Positions 23,149 to 30,243 of a DNA stretch of 31,226 nt are shown here, one piece after another. The stretch lies in the NCBI GenBank assembly GCA_035540935.1, contig DATLFS010000026.1:1-31226 (forward strand). Direction: 5' to 3'. This DNA is from DATLFS01 sp035540935 (GTDB lineage: Bacteria > Actinomycetota > CADDZG01 > WHSQ01). A program made the position numbers and the translations under genes. A model generated the notes under the pieces. The model worked only from the letters and a program-made list of their open reading frames with translations. It did no database searches and was not told the origin of the DNA. Numbering within the stretch: position 1 is the first letter of the stretch; each line of letters opens with the position of its first letter.

Positions 23149-24825
23149 ATGCGGAGGAAACGCGTGATCGCGCTCGCCGTAGCCGCCGTTGTCCTCACCG
23201 CAGCGGTTCTCCTGCTGCGCGATCCCGCGCCGTCGTCGCCCGCCGCGCGTCTCGCGCAGGAGGAGCGGCAGGAGTTCGCCACCAACGACCCCGTTCAGAG
23301 GGGATGCGCGCTTGGGAAGAAGCTGCTCCGGCGCGTCTACCTCGGCACCTACCCCGGCCGGTCGGAGGACATCCTCTACGTCCCGCAATATCCGAACTAT
23401 CAGGGCACCTTCAACGTGCCGAACCACTCGGGACCGTGGGATTACCTGCAGATCGTCCCTCTGGTGCTGTACGGCCCCGGGGTCATCGAAGCGCAGGGGG
23501 AGCCCCTCGACCTGCCGGCGTCGGTCGCCGACGTCTACGCCACGGCGGGTTCGCTGACGCGCGTGCAGCTCCCCGCGCGCCGCAGCGACGTCCTCCGCGA
23601 CGCGCTGGTGGACGGCGAACGTCCGCCCAAGATGATCGTGACCATCGTGTGGGACGGCGTGGGTCGGAACGTCCTCGAGCGCTGGCCGGATCGCTGGCCG
23701 ACGCTCGCCCGGATGGAGCGGGACGGAACCTCTTATCTGCGCGCCACCGTCGGCTCCTCGCCGTCGATCACGCCGGCGACGCACTCGACACTCGGCACCG
23801 GCGCCTTCCCGGTCGAGCACGGCGTCACCGGCATCACGCTGCGGGGGCGGAACGGGGAGCTGCGCGAGGCCTTCGCGAAGCGGAGGCCTTTCGATCTGCG
23901 TCTGACGACGTTCGCCGACGAGATCGACCGCGCGCTGGCGAACGAGCCGCTCGTCGGGATGATCGCGTGGAGGTCCTGGCACATGGGGATGCTCGGTCTC
24001 GGCGCCGCGCTCGAAGGAGGCGATCACGACCTCCTCGGGATCGTCTCGCACAACGAGTTCATCACCGGGAAGGACGAGTTCTACCGGACGCCGGACTTCC
24101 TCAAGCCGTACCGCGGGCTCGACGAGCGGATGGACGAGCTCGATCGCGCCGACGGAGAGGCGGACGGCCTCTGGATGGGCCACGACATCCGGGAGATGCA
24201 CGACAACCCTGCTTGGGTCTCTTACCTCACCGACGTGATCCTCGCGACGTGGGAGGCCGAAGGCTTCGGCGCGGACGATGTCCCCGATCTCTTCTTCACC
24301 AACTACAAGATGAGCGACATCGTCGGACACCAGTACACGATGGACTCGGAGGAGATGGGGGTCGTCCTGGAAGCGCAAGACCGAGCCTTGCGCCGGCTCG
24401 TCCGCTGGCTCGACAGGAACGTCGGCGACTACGTGGTCATCGTGACGTCCGACCACGGACATACTCCCGACCCCCGCCGGAGCGGAGCCTGGCCGATCGC
24501 GAAGGGGAAACTCGCGGACCACATCAACCGGGAGCTCGCCGGCGGTGACGAGGTCGTGGCGGGCATCACGGCGGTCGGCATCTACGTCGACGAAGATGTC
24601 ATGGACGCGCACGACCTCGACCACGACGACATCGCCCGCTTCGTCAACGACTACACGCTCGCACAGAACTGGGGCGAGGAAGAGCTTCCGCCGGGATACG
24701 AAGGGCGCGCCGAAGAGAGACTCTTCTCGGCCGCGTTCCCGACCGCGTCGATGGACGAGGTCATCGAGTGCGCGTTCGGCGATGCCGCCGGCGACCTCGC
24801 CCTTCCGCGACCGCCCTCGCCCTAG
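23149..24825 (+). CDS. Membrane-anchored or secreted alkaline-phosphatase-superfamily enzyme (type I phosphodiesterase-like)
   Basis: About 558 residues with an N-terminal signal or anchor (VIALAVAAVVLTAAVLLL) and then an alkaline-phosphatase-superfamily domain. Numbered from ATG 23146, metal and nucleophile positions are D170 (WDGVG), T209 (PSITPATHSTLGTG), D391 and H395 (DIVGHQY), and D436/H437 (SDHGHTP). The superfamily covers phosphodiesterases, nucleotide pyrophosphatases and phosphoglycerol or phosphoethanolamine transferases, so hydrolase and transferase roles are both open. Its place in the envelope cluster and its export signal suggest action on a polymer or lipid outside the cytoplasm. 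Residues 45-160 before the domain are unusual and unassigned. Its TAG stop is part of the next gene's -10 element. Confidence 0.82.
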   Translation: MRRKRVIALAVAAVVLTAAVLLLRDPAPSSPAARLAQEERQEFATNDPVQRGCALGKKLLRRVYLGTYPGRSEDILYVPQYPNYQGTFNVPNHSGPWDYLQIVPLVLYGPGVIEAQGEPLDLPASVADVYATAGSLTRVQLPARRSDVLRDALVDGERPPKMIVTIVWDGVGRNVLERWPDRWPTLARMERDGTSYLRATVGSSPSITPATHSTLGTGAFPVEHGVTGITLRGRNGELREAFAKRRPFDLRLTTFADEIDRALANEPLVGMIAWRSWHMGMLGLGAALEGGDHDLLGIVSHNEFITGKDEFYRTPDFLKPYRGLDERMDELDRADGEADGLWMGHDIREMHDNPAWVSYLTDVILATWEAEGFGADDVPDLFFTNYKMSDIVGHQYTMDSEEMGVVLEAQDRALRRLVRWLDRNVGDYVVIVTSDHGHTPDPRRSGAWPIAKGKLADHINRELAGGDEVVAGITAVGIYVDEDVMDAHDLDHDDIARFVNDYTLAQNWGEEELPPGYEGRAEERLFSAAFPTASMDEVIECAFGDAAGDLALPRPPSP

Positions 24826-24828
24826 ACT
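24823..24828 (+). promoter_or_regulatory. Putative -10 element (TAGACT) overlapping the upstream stop codon
   Basis: TAGACT ends 6 nt before the ATG at 24835, and its first three bases are the TAG stop of the preceding gene. The identical hexamer and spacing precede accD at 4343. Confidence 0.5.
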
Positions 24829-24834
24829 CGCAGG

Positions 24835-26478
24835 ATGGCTTCCCCCCGCGGCCGAAGCAAAGCCGCCGTCATAGGCCTCGACGGCGCCGCCTGGCACCTG
24901 CTCGACCCGCTCTTGTCGAGCGGCGTCATGCCGCGCCTCGCGGCCTTACGCTCGCGCGGCGCCTGGGGCACGATGAGGTCGACCGTCCCGACGTACACGC
25001 CGCCGGCGTGGACCTCCGCCGCGACGGGTGTGAACCCCGGACGTCACGGCATCTACGGCTTCGTCGAAGGTCACGCGCAGGTCGAGCGGCCTACGCTCGC
25101 CCACTCCGGCCGCGTGAAGTCGCCGACGATCTGGGAGATGGCCGGCGCACAGGGCGTCCGGACCGGCGTCTACAACCTTCCCCTCACGTATCCGCCGCAG
25201 CCTCTCGACGGCTGGATGGTGTCGGGGATGATGACGCCCGGCTACGGCGAGAGGCAGCCGGGCTTCGCCTCGTGGAACGGGGACGCCGTCTCCGAGGAGC
25301 TCGTGCGCCGGATCAACGACTGGGCGCCCGGCTACGTGCTCGACATATCCGCCAACTACGAGCAGGACTGGCGGGACGACGCGCTGGCGCGCCGCGCCCT
25401 GGGCGCCATCCGCCAGCGGAAGATCGTGCTGGAGCGCCTCCTCGAGCTGGACGAGCCAGACGTTCTGTTCAGCGTCCAGGAGGCGCCCGACCGGCTCCAG
25501 CACGTGTACTACCGCTACCTCGATCCGGCCGACGAGATGCACGACACTCCCGCCGCGCGCGCGGTGCGGCCTCTGCTGCACGAGTGCTTCGCCGCGATAG
25601 ACGAGATCGTCGGGCTACTCGACGACTGGGCCGGCGACTCCGGAGGCGTGATCGTGTGCTCGGACCACGGCTTCACGCGCTGGGAGATGACGGTCCACCT
25701 GAACGCTCTCCTCGCGAGGTGGGGCTACTTCGCGCTGAAGCCCGGCGCGGCCGCGCTGCGAAGCGGTCTCGTGCGAAAGGCCGTCCCGGTGGCGAAGCGC
25801 TTCCTCCCCCGCAGGCTGGCGCGCGAGGCGAAGGGCCGCACGTTCTCTGCCGTCGACTGGGAGCGGACGCGCGCCTTCGCGTCGCCGATCCCCCAGCAGG
25901 GGATCATCGTGAACGTGCGCGGCCGCGAGCCTCAGGGCGTCGTCGATCCGGATGAGCTCGAGTCGGTGAAGGACGACCTCACCCGGCGCCTCCTCGAGAC
26001 CCGCGCTCCCGACGGCGCGCCCCTGGTCGACGAAGTGCATCGCAGCGAAGACGTCTTCCACGGCGACGCGCGGGAAGGCGCGCCTGACCTCCTGCCGGTG
26101 ATGCGCGACCACCGCTACGAGAACTCGGACGAGATCTTCCACAAGGACCCCTTCTCCGACGTCCGCCACATGCCGCGGGGTGTCCATCACATGGACGGCA
26201 TCGTCGCCATCGCCGGCCCAGGGGCGCGCGCGGGAGCGCGCATCGAAGGGCACGTGATGGACGTGACGCCGACGCTCCTGTATCTCGCCGGGCTGGCAGT
26301 ACCGGAGGGCCTGGACGGCCGCGTCCTCACCGCCGCGTTCGAGGACGACCACCTGCGGGGCCGTCCGATCGAATCGACGGCGGCGATCGAAAGGGCGGCG
26401 GGCGACGGCGAGTCCCCGTACTCGCGCGAGGAAGAGGCGATGATCGAGGAGTCGCTGCGGGGGCTCGGGTACCTGTGA
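24835..26478 (+). CDS. Cytoplasmic alkaline-phosphatase-superfamily enzyme (type I phosphodiesterase/nucleotide pyrophosphatase)
   Basis: A 547-residue paralog-like enzyme with no signal peptide. The type I phosphodiesterase pattern is complete: D16 in VIGLDGAAW, nucleophile T55 in VPTYTPPAWTSAATG, D219/H223 in APDRLQHVYY, D277/H278 in CSDHGF, and a late VHHMDGIVAIAGPG with the third metal His region. MDVTPTLLYLAGLAVPEGLDGR near the end is typical of the phosphatase/sulfatase superfamily. It could hydrolyse or transfer a phosphodiester on a nucleotide-activated or lipid-linked intermediate. The C-terminal MIEESLRGLGYL is a common ending for this family. The next gene's GTG overlaps its stop by 4 bp, coupling it to the sugar transferase. 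Confidence 0.87.
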   Translation: MASPRGRSKAAVIGLDGAAWHLLDPLLSSGVMPRLAALRSRGAWGTMRSTVPTYTPPAWTSAATGVNPGRHGIYGFVEGHAQVERPTLAHSGRVKSPTIWEMAGAQGVRTGVYNLPLTYPPQPLDGWMVSGMMTPGYGERQPGFASWNGDAVSEELVRRINDWAPGYVLDISANYEQDWRDDALARRALGAIRQRKIVLERLLELDEPDVLFSVQEAPDRLQHVYYRYLDPADEMHDTPAARAVRPLLHECFAAIDEIVGLLDDWAGDSGGVIVCSDHGFTRWEMTVHLNALLARWGYFALKPGAAALRSGLVRKAVPVAKRFLPRRLAREAKGRTFSAVDWERTRAFASPIPQQGIIVNVRGREPQGVVDPDELESVKDDLTRRLLETRAPDGAPLVDEVHRSEDVFHGDAREGAPDLLPVMRDHRYENSDEIFHKDPFSDVRHMPRGVHHMDGIVAIAGPGARAGARIEGHVMDVTPTLLYLAGLAVPEGLDGRVLTAAFEDDHLRGRPIESTAAIERAAGDGESPYSREEEAMIEESLRGLGYL

Positions 26479-27935
26479 CGGCCGAGGGAGCGAGACGGCT
26501 CGAGCCGGAGCCTCGTCCCGAGGAGGTCTCGAACCCGCGGCGGAGCCGGCGCCGCATCGCCCTGCGCGTGGTCGCCGACGCGATGGCGGTCTCGACCGCA
26601 CTCTTCCTCGCCTCCATCATCCGGTTCGAGATGCTTCCCGGCGCGCCGGCGGCGCGCTTCGACTACGCGCTCATCACCGCGGTCGCCACGCCGGCATGGC
26701 TCGTCCTCTTCTGGGCTTACGGCCTCTACGAGCCGCGGCAGGTGCTGTCGCCCGTCACCGAGGCGAAGCAGGTCTTCCACGGGGTCGTCGCCGGCGCCGT
26801 CCTCATCCTCATAGCCGACAGCGCGCTCAACATGAACCTCGCCCGCGGGTGGGCGCTCATCACGATCGCCACGGGCATCGCGGCGGTCGGAGGAGAGCGG
26901 CTCGTCGTGCGGAAAGTGCTGCACTTCCTCCGGCGACGGGGAGGCGACCCGACCCGGGCGATCGTCGTCGGCGCCAACCATGAGGCGAGGACGGTCGCCA
27001 AGACCCTCGCGCGGGAAGGCTGGCTCGGCTACAAGATCCTCGGTTTCGTCGACGACACCGTGCCGGCCGGCCAGGAGATCGACGGCGGCGGCATCGTGCT
27101 CGGGAGACCTGCGGACCTCAAGCGCATCGTCGCGGAGCACCGAGTCGGTCTAGTGCTGATCGCTGCGACCGCGTTCGACGCGGAGAGGACGAATCGGCTT
27201 CTGTGGGAGCTGCAGGATGTCGACATCGATCTGCAGATCACCTCCGGCACGGTCGACCTGATGGCCAGCCGGATGACGGTGCAGTCGGTGGCCGGCGTGC
27301 CGTTGCTGTACGTGCGGCGCACCGGCATGGACCGCGCCCAGCGCACGATCAAGCGGACGATGGACGTCGTCGGCGCCGGTCTCCTGGTTTTGCTCCTGGC
27401 GCCCGTCCTGGCGGCTATCTCCCTATGGATCAAACGCGACTCGAAGGGCCCGGTCATCTTCAAGCAGGTCCGCGTCGGCCGCGACGGGAGGCACTTCGTG
27501 TGCTGGAAGTTCCGAACGATGTACGCGGACGCGGAGCAGCGGCGCACCGAGCTCGAGCACCTGAACGAAGGCCCGGGGCTCCTCTTCAAGCTCAAGGACG
27601 ACCCCCGGGTGACGCGCGTCGGGAAAGTGCTCCGGCGCTACTCGCTCGACGAGGTCCCGCAGCTGTGGAACGTCCTCCGCGGTGAGATGAGCCTGGTCGG
27701 GCCCCGTCCCGCGCTTCCGAGCGAGGTCGAGCAGTACGACGACTGGGTGAGGAACCGCCTGCGCGTCAAGCCGGGCATGACGGGTCTGTGGCAGGTCTCC
27801 GGGCGCGCCGAGACGTCGTTCTCGGATTACGTGCGCTACGACCTCTTCTACATTCAGAACTGGTCGCTCTCGCTCGACATCTGGATCCTGTGGCGAACGC
27901 TGCGCGCCGTCATGAGCGCGGAGGGCGCGCACTAG
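26475..27935 (+). CDS. Polyprenyl-phosphate glycosylphosphotransferase (exopolysaccharide-initiating sugar transferase)
   Basis: A 486-residue WcaJ/WbaP-type enzyme that moves a sugar-1-phosphate from a nucleotide sugar onto undecaprenyl phosphate, the first committed step of a surface polysaccharide. The N-terminal part (about 30-140) has four hydrophobic segments. A Rossmann-like domain follows (AIVVGANHEARTVAKTLARE). The catalytic bacterial sugar transferase domain begins near K293 (KRTMDVVGAG) and includes WKFRTMYADAE, DPRVTRVGKVLRRYSLDEVPQ, SLVGPRP and KPGMTGLWQVSGR. GTG 26475 overlaps the upstream stop (GTGA). It ends the cluster, 14 bp from the converging HNH gene. The donor sugar cannot be told. 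Confidence 0.92.
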   Translation: MTAEGARRLEPEPRPEEVSNPRRSRRRIALRVVADAMAVSTALFLASIIRFEMLPGAPAARFDYALITAVATPAWLVLFWAYGLYEPRQVLSPVTEAKQVFHGVVAGAVLILIADSALNMNLARGWALITIATGIAAVGGERLVVRKVLHFLRRRGGDPTRAIVVGANHEARTVAKTLAREGWLGYKILGFVDDTVPAGQEIDGGGIVLGRPADLKRIVAEHRVGLVLIAATAFDAERTNRLLWELQDVDIDLQITSGTVDLMASRMTVQSVAGVPLLYVRRTGMDRAQRTIKRTMDVVGAGLLVLLLAPVLAAISLWIKRDSKGPVIFKQVRVGRDGRHFVCWKFRTMYADAEQRRTELEHLNEGPGLLFKLKDDPRVTRVGKVLRRYSLDEVPQLWNVLRGEMSLVGPRPALPSEVEQYDDWVRNRLRVKPGMTGLWQVSGRAETSFSDYVRYDLFYIQNWSLSLDIWILWRTLRAVMSAEGAH

Positions 27936-27949
27936 CGCCTGGAACACGG

Positions 27950-29119
27950 TCACGGATCCGGTGGGTTCAACTTCCCGGCGCGCCGGTCCCGCTCCGTCTT
28001 CTTCTGATGGCACGACCAGCACCTCGGCTTGAGGTTGTCGTACGAAGAGGGACCGCGTGCGATGTGCGGATCGAGATGGTCGAACTCGGTCCGGAAGCGG
28101 TTCCCGCAGTCGGTGCAGGCCACCCCATCGAAGGCGGGCGGCTCTCCCAGCTCGAGCGCGACCGTCACCTCGACCGGCCTGCTCCGTGACCAGCGCTTGA
28201 TGTGGCGGAGGTCACGTCCGTCGTAGAAGACCCCGGTGAGGAACGCGTCCCGGGCGATCTCCTTCGCCACCTCAGGCGCCACCGGCCCCACCCCCGGGAT
28301 CTTGCAGATTTCGCCCCCGCGGACGTCCCTCCAGCCGCGCTTCGCGACCTCGTGGGAGACGAGGATCACGAGCTCAGGTCGTGTGGTGCGGCCCTTCCCC
28401 TCACCTGAATCGCTCAGCAGCTTGGCGAAGGCATCGGCGAGATAGCGCTCGAACGGCTCCACCTTCGGCACCGCAACCGGGCGATCCGCAGGGTCCCTCC
28501 GCGCCTCGGCCTCTCTTTCTCTGGCCGCCGCCTTGGCCGCCCGCATCAGTCGCTGCGCCTCGGCTTCGGACCGGGCAAGGACCCGCGTCCCGATGTGAGG
28601 CTCGAGCTTCAGGTGGATGTCGATCATCCCGAGCGGATCGGTGTGGCTCCGGGCCGAGCGTGCCGCCCGCTGCCGGGCGCCTAAGTCGCGGTGCTGCTCG
28701 GCCTCGAGCTTCACCCGGCGCGCCTCATCCCGGAGCACGTGGAAGGGCCCCGCCTCGGCCACCCTCAAGAGCTTCGCAGCCGCCCCCGGAGAGCTCTGCT
28801 CGGCAGCAGCGATCTCGACCGCTTGATCGAGCGAGACCTCCCCGTGCTGCAGCGCGTCGGTCAGCTCGGGAGAGGACTCCATCGTCTTGCCGGTGGCGAC
28901 CACCGCCTTCGCCTTGCCGAGCGAGGTCCCCGACACCCGCGCCACCTTGGCCTCGTCCATCCGGCGCGCCAGGAGCGCCTTGCCGTAGGCCACGAGGCGC
29001 TCGGCCCGCGCATACAGCTCGAACGCCCGCTCCACCTCGGCCTGGGTCATGAGATCCGGTTCGAGGTCCGCGTTCGCCTTCTCGAACATCTCGATGCCGA
29101 GCTCCGCATAACGTGGCAT
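27950..29119 (-). CDS. HNH endonuclease domain protein (DUF222/13E12-type)
   Basis: About 389 residues. The N-terminal two thirds are helical and charged (SLGKAKAVVATGKTM, GEVSLDQAVEIAAAEQ), as in DUF222 proteins. A conserved linker ICKIPGVGPVAPEVAKEIARD precedes the C-terminal zinc-bound HNH motif (CTDCGNRFRTEFDHLDP, then DNLKPRCWSCHQKKT). The HNH domain cuts DNA; the cellular role of this multicopy actinobacterial family is unclear, though some copies sit in repeats linked to mobile DNA. The open frame extends upstream to 29299 but overlaps the divergent MoxR region. ATG 29119 is favoured by CATAGT six bases upstream and by the conserved-looking MPRYAELGIEMFEKAN start. Confidence 0.85.
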   Translation of the reverse strand: MPRYAELGIEMFEKANADLEPDLMTQAEVERAFELYARAERLVAYGKALLARRMDEAKVARVSGTSLGKAKAVVATGKTMESSPELTDALQHGEVSLDQAVEIAAAEQSSPGAAAKLLRVAEAGPFHVLRDEARRVKLEAEQHRDLGARQRAARSARSHTDPLGMIDIHLKLEPHIGTRVLARSEAEAQRLMRAAKAAAREREAEARRDPADRPVAVPKVEPFERYLADAFAKLLSDSGEGKGRTTRPELVILVSHEVAKRGWRDVRGGEICKIPGVGPVAPEVAKEIARDAFLTGVFYDGRDLRHIKRWSRSRPVEVTVALELGEPPAFDGVACTDCGNRFRTEFDHLDPHIARGPSSYDNLKPRCWSCHQKKTERDRRAGKLNPPDP

Positions 29120-29125
29120 GCCTTC

Positions 29126-29131
29126 ACTATG
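29126..29131 (-). promoter_or_regulatory. Putative -10 element (CATAGT on minus strand) for HNH gene
   Basis: CATAGT on the minus strand ends 6 nt before the ATG at 29119. It departs from TANNNT only at the first base, so it is weaker evidence than the others. Confidence 0.35.
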
Positions 29132-29180
29132 CCGAAGGGGTGTGACAAAAAGCCCTTCATTGAGAAATGTGGTGGGTGAA

Positions 29181-29197
29181 TCCGCCTGAAAGGCGGA
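29181..29197. other. Short perfect hairpin in the HNH-MoxR divergent region
   Basis: TCCGCCT-GAA-AGGCGGA gives a 7-bp stem with a 3-base loop in the 171-bp divergent gap (29120-29290). The gap is locally less GC-rich around 29141-29170. No other gene or RNA was seen in it. Confidence 0.4.
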
Positions 29198-29278
29198 GAG
29201 CCCAGTTTTGAGGGCGGGGTCGCCTCTGCTGTGTGTGAGCAGGCGGTTGAAGCGGGTACCGGCACGCGCCCGACCTGC

Positions 29279-29284
29279 CACAAT
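29279..29284 (+). promoter_or_regulatory. Putative -10 element (CACAAT) for leaderless MoxR mRNA
   Basis: CACAAT ends 6 nt before the GTG at 29291 and selects that start over the longer open frame beginning at 29231. It misses the first T of TANNNT. Confidence 0.4.
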
Positions 29285-29290
29285 CTGCGT

Positions 29291-30241
29291 GTGGATCATG
29301 CGTCTGCAGTAGCCACGGCCCGCACTTTGATCGACAACGTCGAGAAGGTGATCCGCGGGAAGCGCGGGCGGATCGAGGCGGCGACGACGGCGCTGCTAGC
29401 GGGGGGCCACGTCCTGATCGAGGACGTCCCAGGGGTCGGCAAGACGATGCTGGGTAGGTCGATGGCGCGGTCCATCAAGGGCTCGTTCAAGCGGATCCAG
29501 GCGACGCCGGACCTGCTTCCGTCGGACGTGACGGGGTCCTCGGTGTTCAACCAGGCGGCGCAGAGCTTCGAGTTCCTGCCTGGCCCAATCTTCGCGAACG
29601 TCGTGCTGATCGACGAGATCAACCGAACGACACCGCGTACGCAGTCGGCTTTGCTGGAGGCGATGGACGAGAACGCGGTGACGGTCGAGGGCGCCCGCCA
29701 TCCTCTGCCCGACCCGCTGTTCGTGATCGCGACACAGAACCCGCTCGAGCATCACGGAACGTATCCGTTGCCGGAGGGGCAACTCGACAGGTTTGCCATC
29801 GCGATGGATCTGGGATACGCGGCTCCGGTCACCGAACGAGAGATCGTGCGTGCGCAGTTGCTTGCCCATCCCATCGATGACCTTGAAGGCGTCGTCACAC
29901 CTGACGAGATCGTCGGTGTTCGTACCGTTGTGCGTTCCACGCACGTCTCGGATGCGGTCCTCGACTACGCGTTGCGGTTGACGGCTGCATCGCGCGAACA
30001 TCCGGACGTCGAGCTCGGCGCCAGCCCCCGCTCGTCGATCATGTTGATCAGGTGTGCGCAGGCACGTGCGCTGATCGACGGTCGCGATTTCGTGGTGCCC
30101 GACGACGTGAAGCGCCTCGCCGTGCCGGCGCTCGCGCACCGGATCGTGGCAGGCGCAGGCCTGCGCCTGGAGCGCGGCCGCACGACCGAGATCGTCAAGG
30201 AGATCGTGCAGGCGACCCCGGTTCCGGTAACCACGGAATAG
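29291..30241 (+). CDS. MoxR family AAA+ ATPase
   Basis: A 316-residue MoxR ATPase. Walker A is EDVPGVGKT (44-52), preceded by the typical LLAGGHVLIE. Walker B is VVLIDEINR, sensor 1 lies in VIATQNPLEHHGTYPLPEGQLDRF, and the lid domain contains GASPRSSIML and DDVKRLAVPALAHRI. MoxR proteins act as chaperone-like ATPases, often on metal-cofactor or envelope systems, and are almost always paired with DUF58 and von Willebrand A proteins. Here a DUF58 gene follows 2 bp after the stop, as expected. The GTG at 29291 gives the conserved family N-terminus (ATARTLIDNVEKVIRGKRG); the upstream extension is Cys/Pro/Thr-rich and not family-like. Confidence 0.93.
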   Translation: MDHASAVATARTLIDNVEKVIRGKRGRIEAATTALLAGGHVLIEDVPGVGKTMLGRSMARSIKGSFKRIQATPDLLPSDVTGSSVFNQAAQSFEFLPGPIFANVVLIDEINRTTPRTQSALLEAMDENAVTVEGARHPLPDPLFVIATQNPLEHHGTYPLPEGQLDRFAIAMDLGYAAPVTEREIVRAQLLAHPIDDLEGVVTPDEIVGVRTVVRSTHVSDAVLDYALRLTAASREHPDVELGASPRSSIMLIRCAQARALIDGRDFVVPDDVKRLAVPALAHRIVAGAGLRLERGRTTEIVKEIVQATPVPVTTE

Positions 30242-30243
30242 AC

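Larger units (their letters stand above)
1531..28970. repeat. Dispersed octamer palindrome GGCGCGCC, about 40 copies
   Basis: I counted about 40 copies by eye between 1531 and 28970, mostly inside genes and often as CCGGCGCGCCG. Examples start near 4742, 7782, 8982, 9215, 18904, 20541, 25386 and 28963. Independent-base expectation at roughly 68-69% GC is about 6 per 31 kb. None was seen from 14567 to 18903 or after 28970. Confidence 0.75.

Noticed and set aside
22909..24897. 662-residue minus-strand open frame
   Set aside because: It is a shadow of the G1P dehydrogenase and exported phosphodiesterase genes, with no recognisable motif.
29143..29148. TTGTCA on the minus strand as a -35 box for the HNH gene
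   Set aside because: It lies only 11 bp from the candidate -10, too close for a normal promoter.
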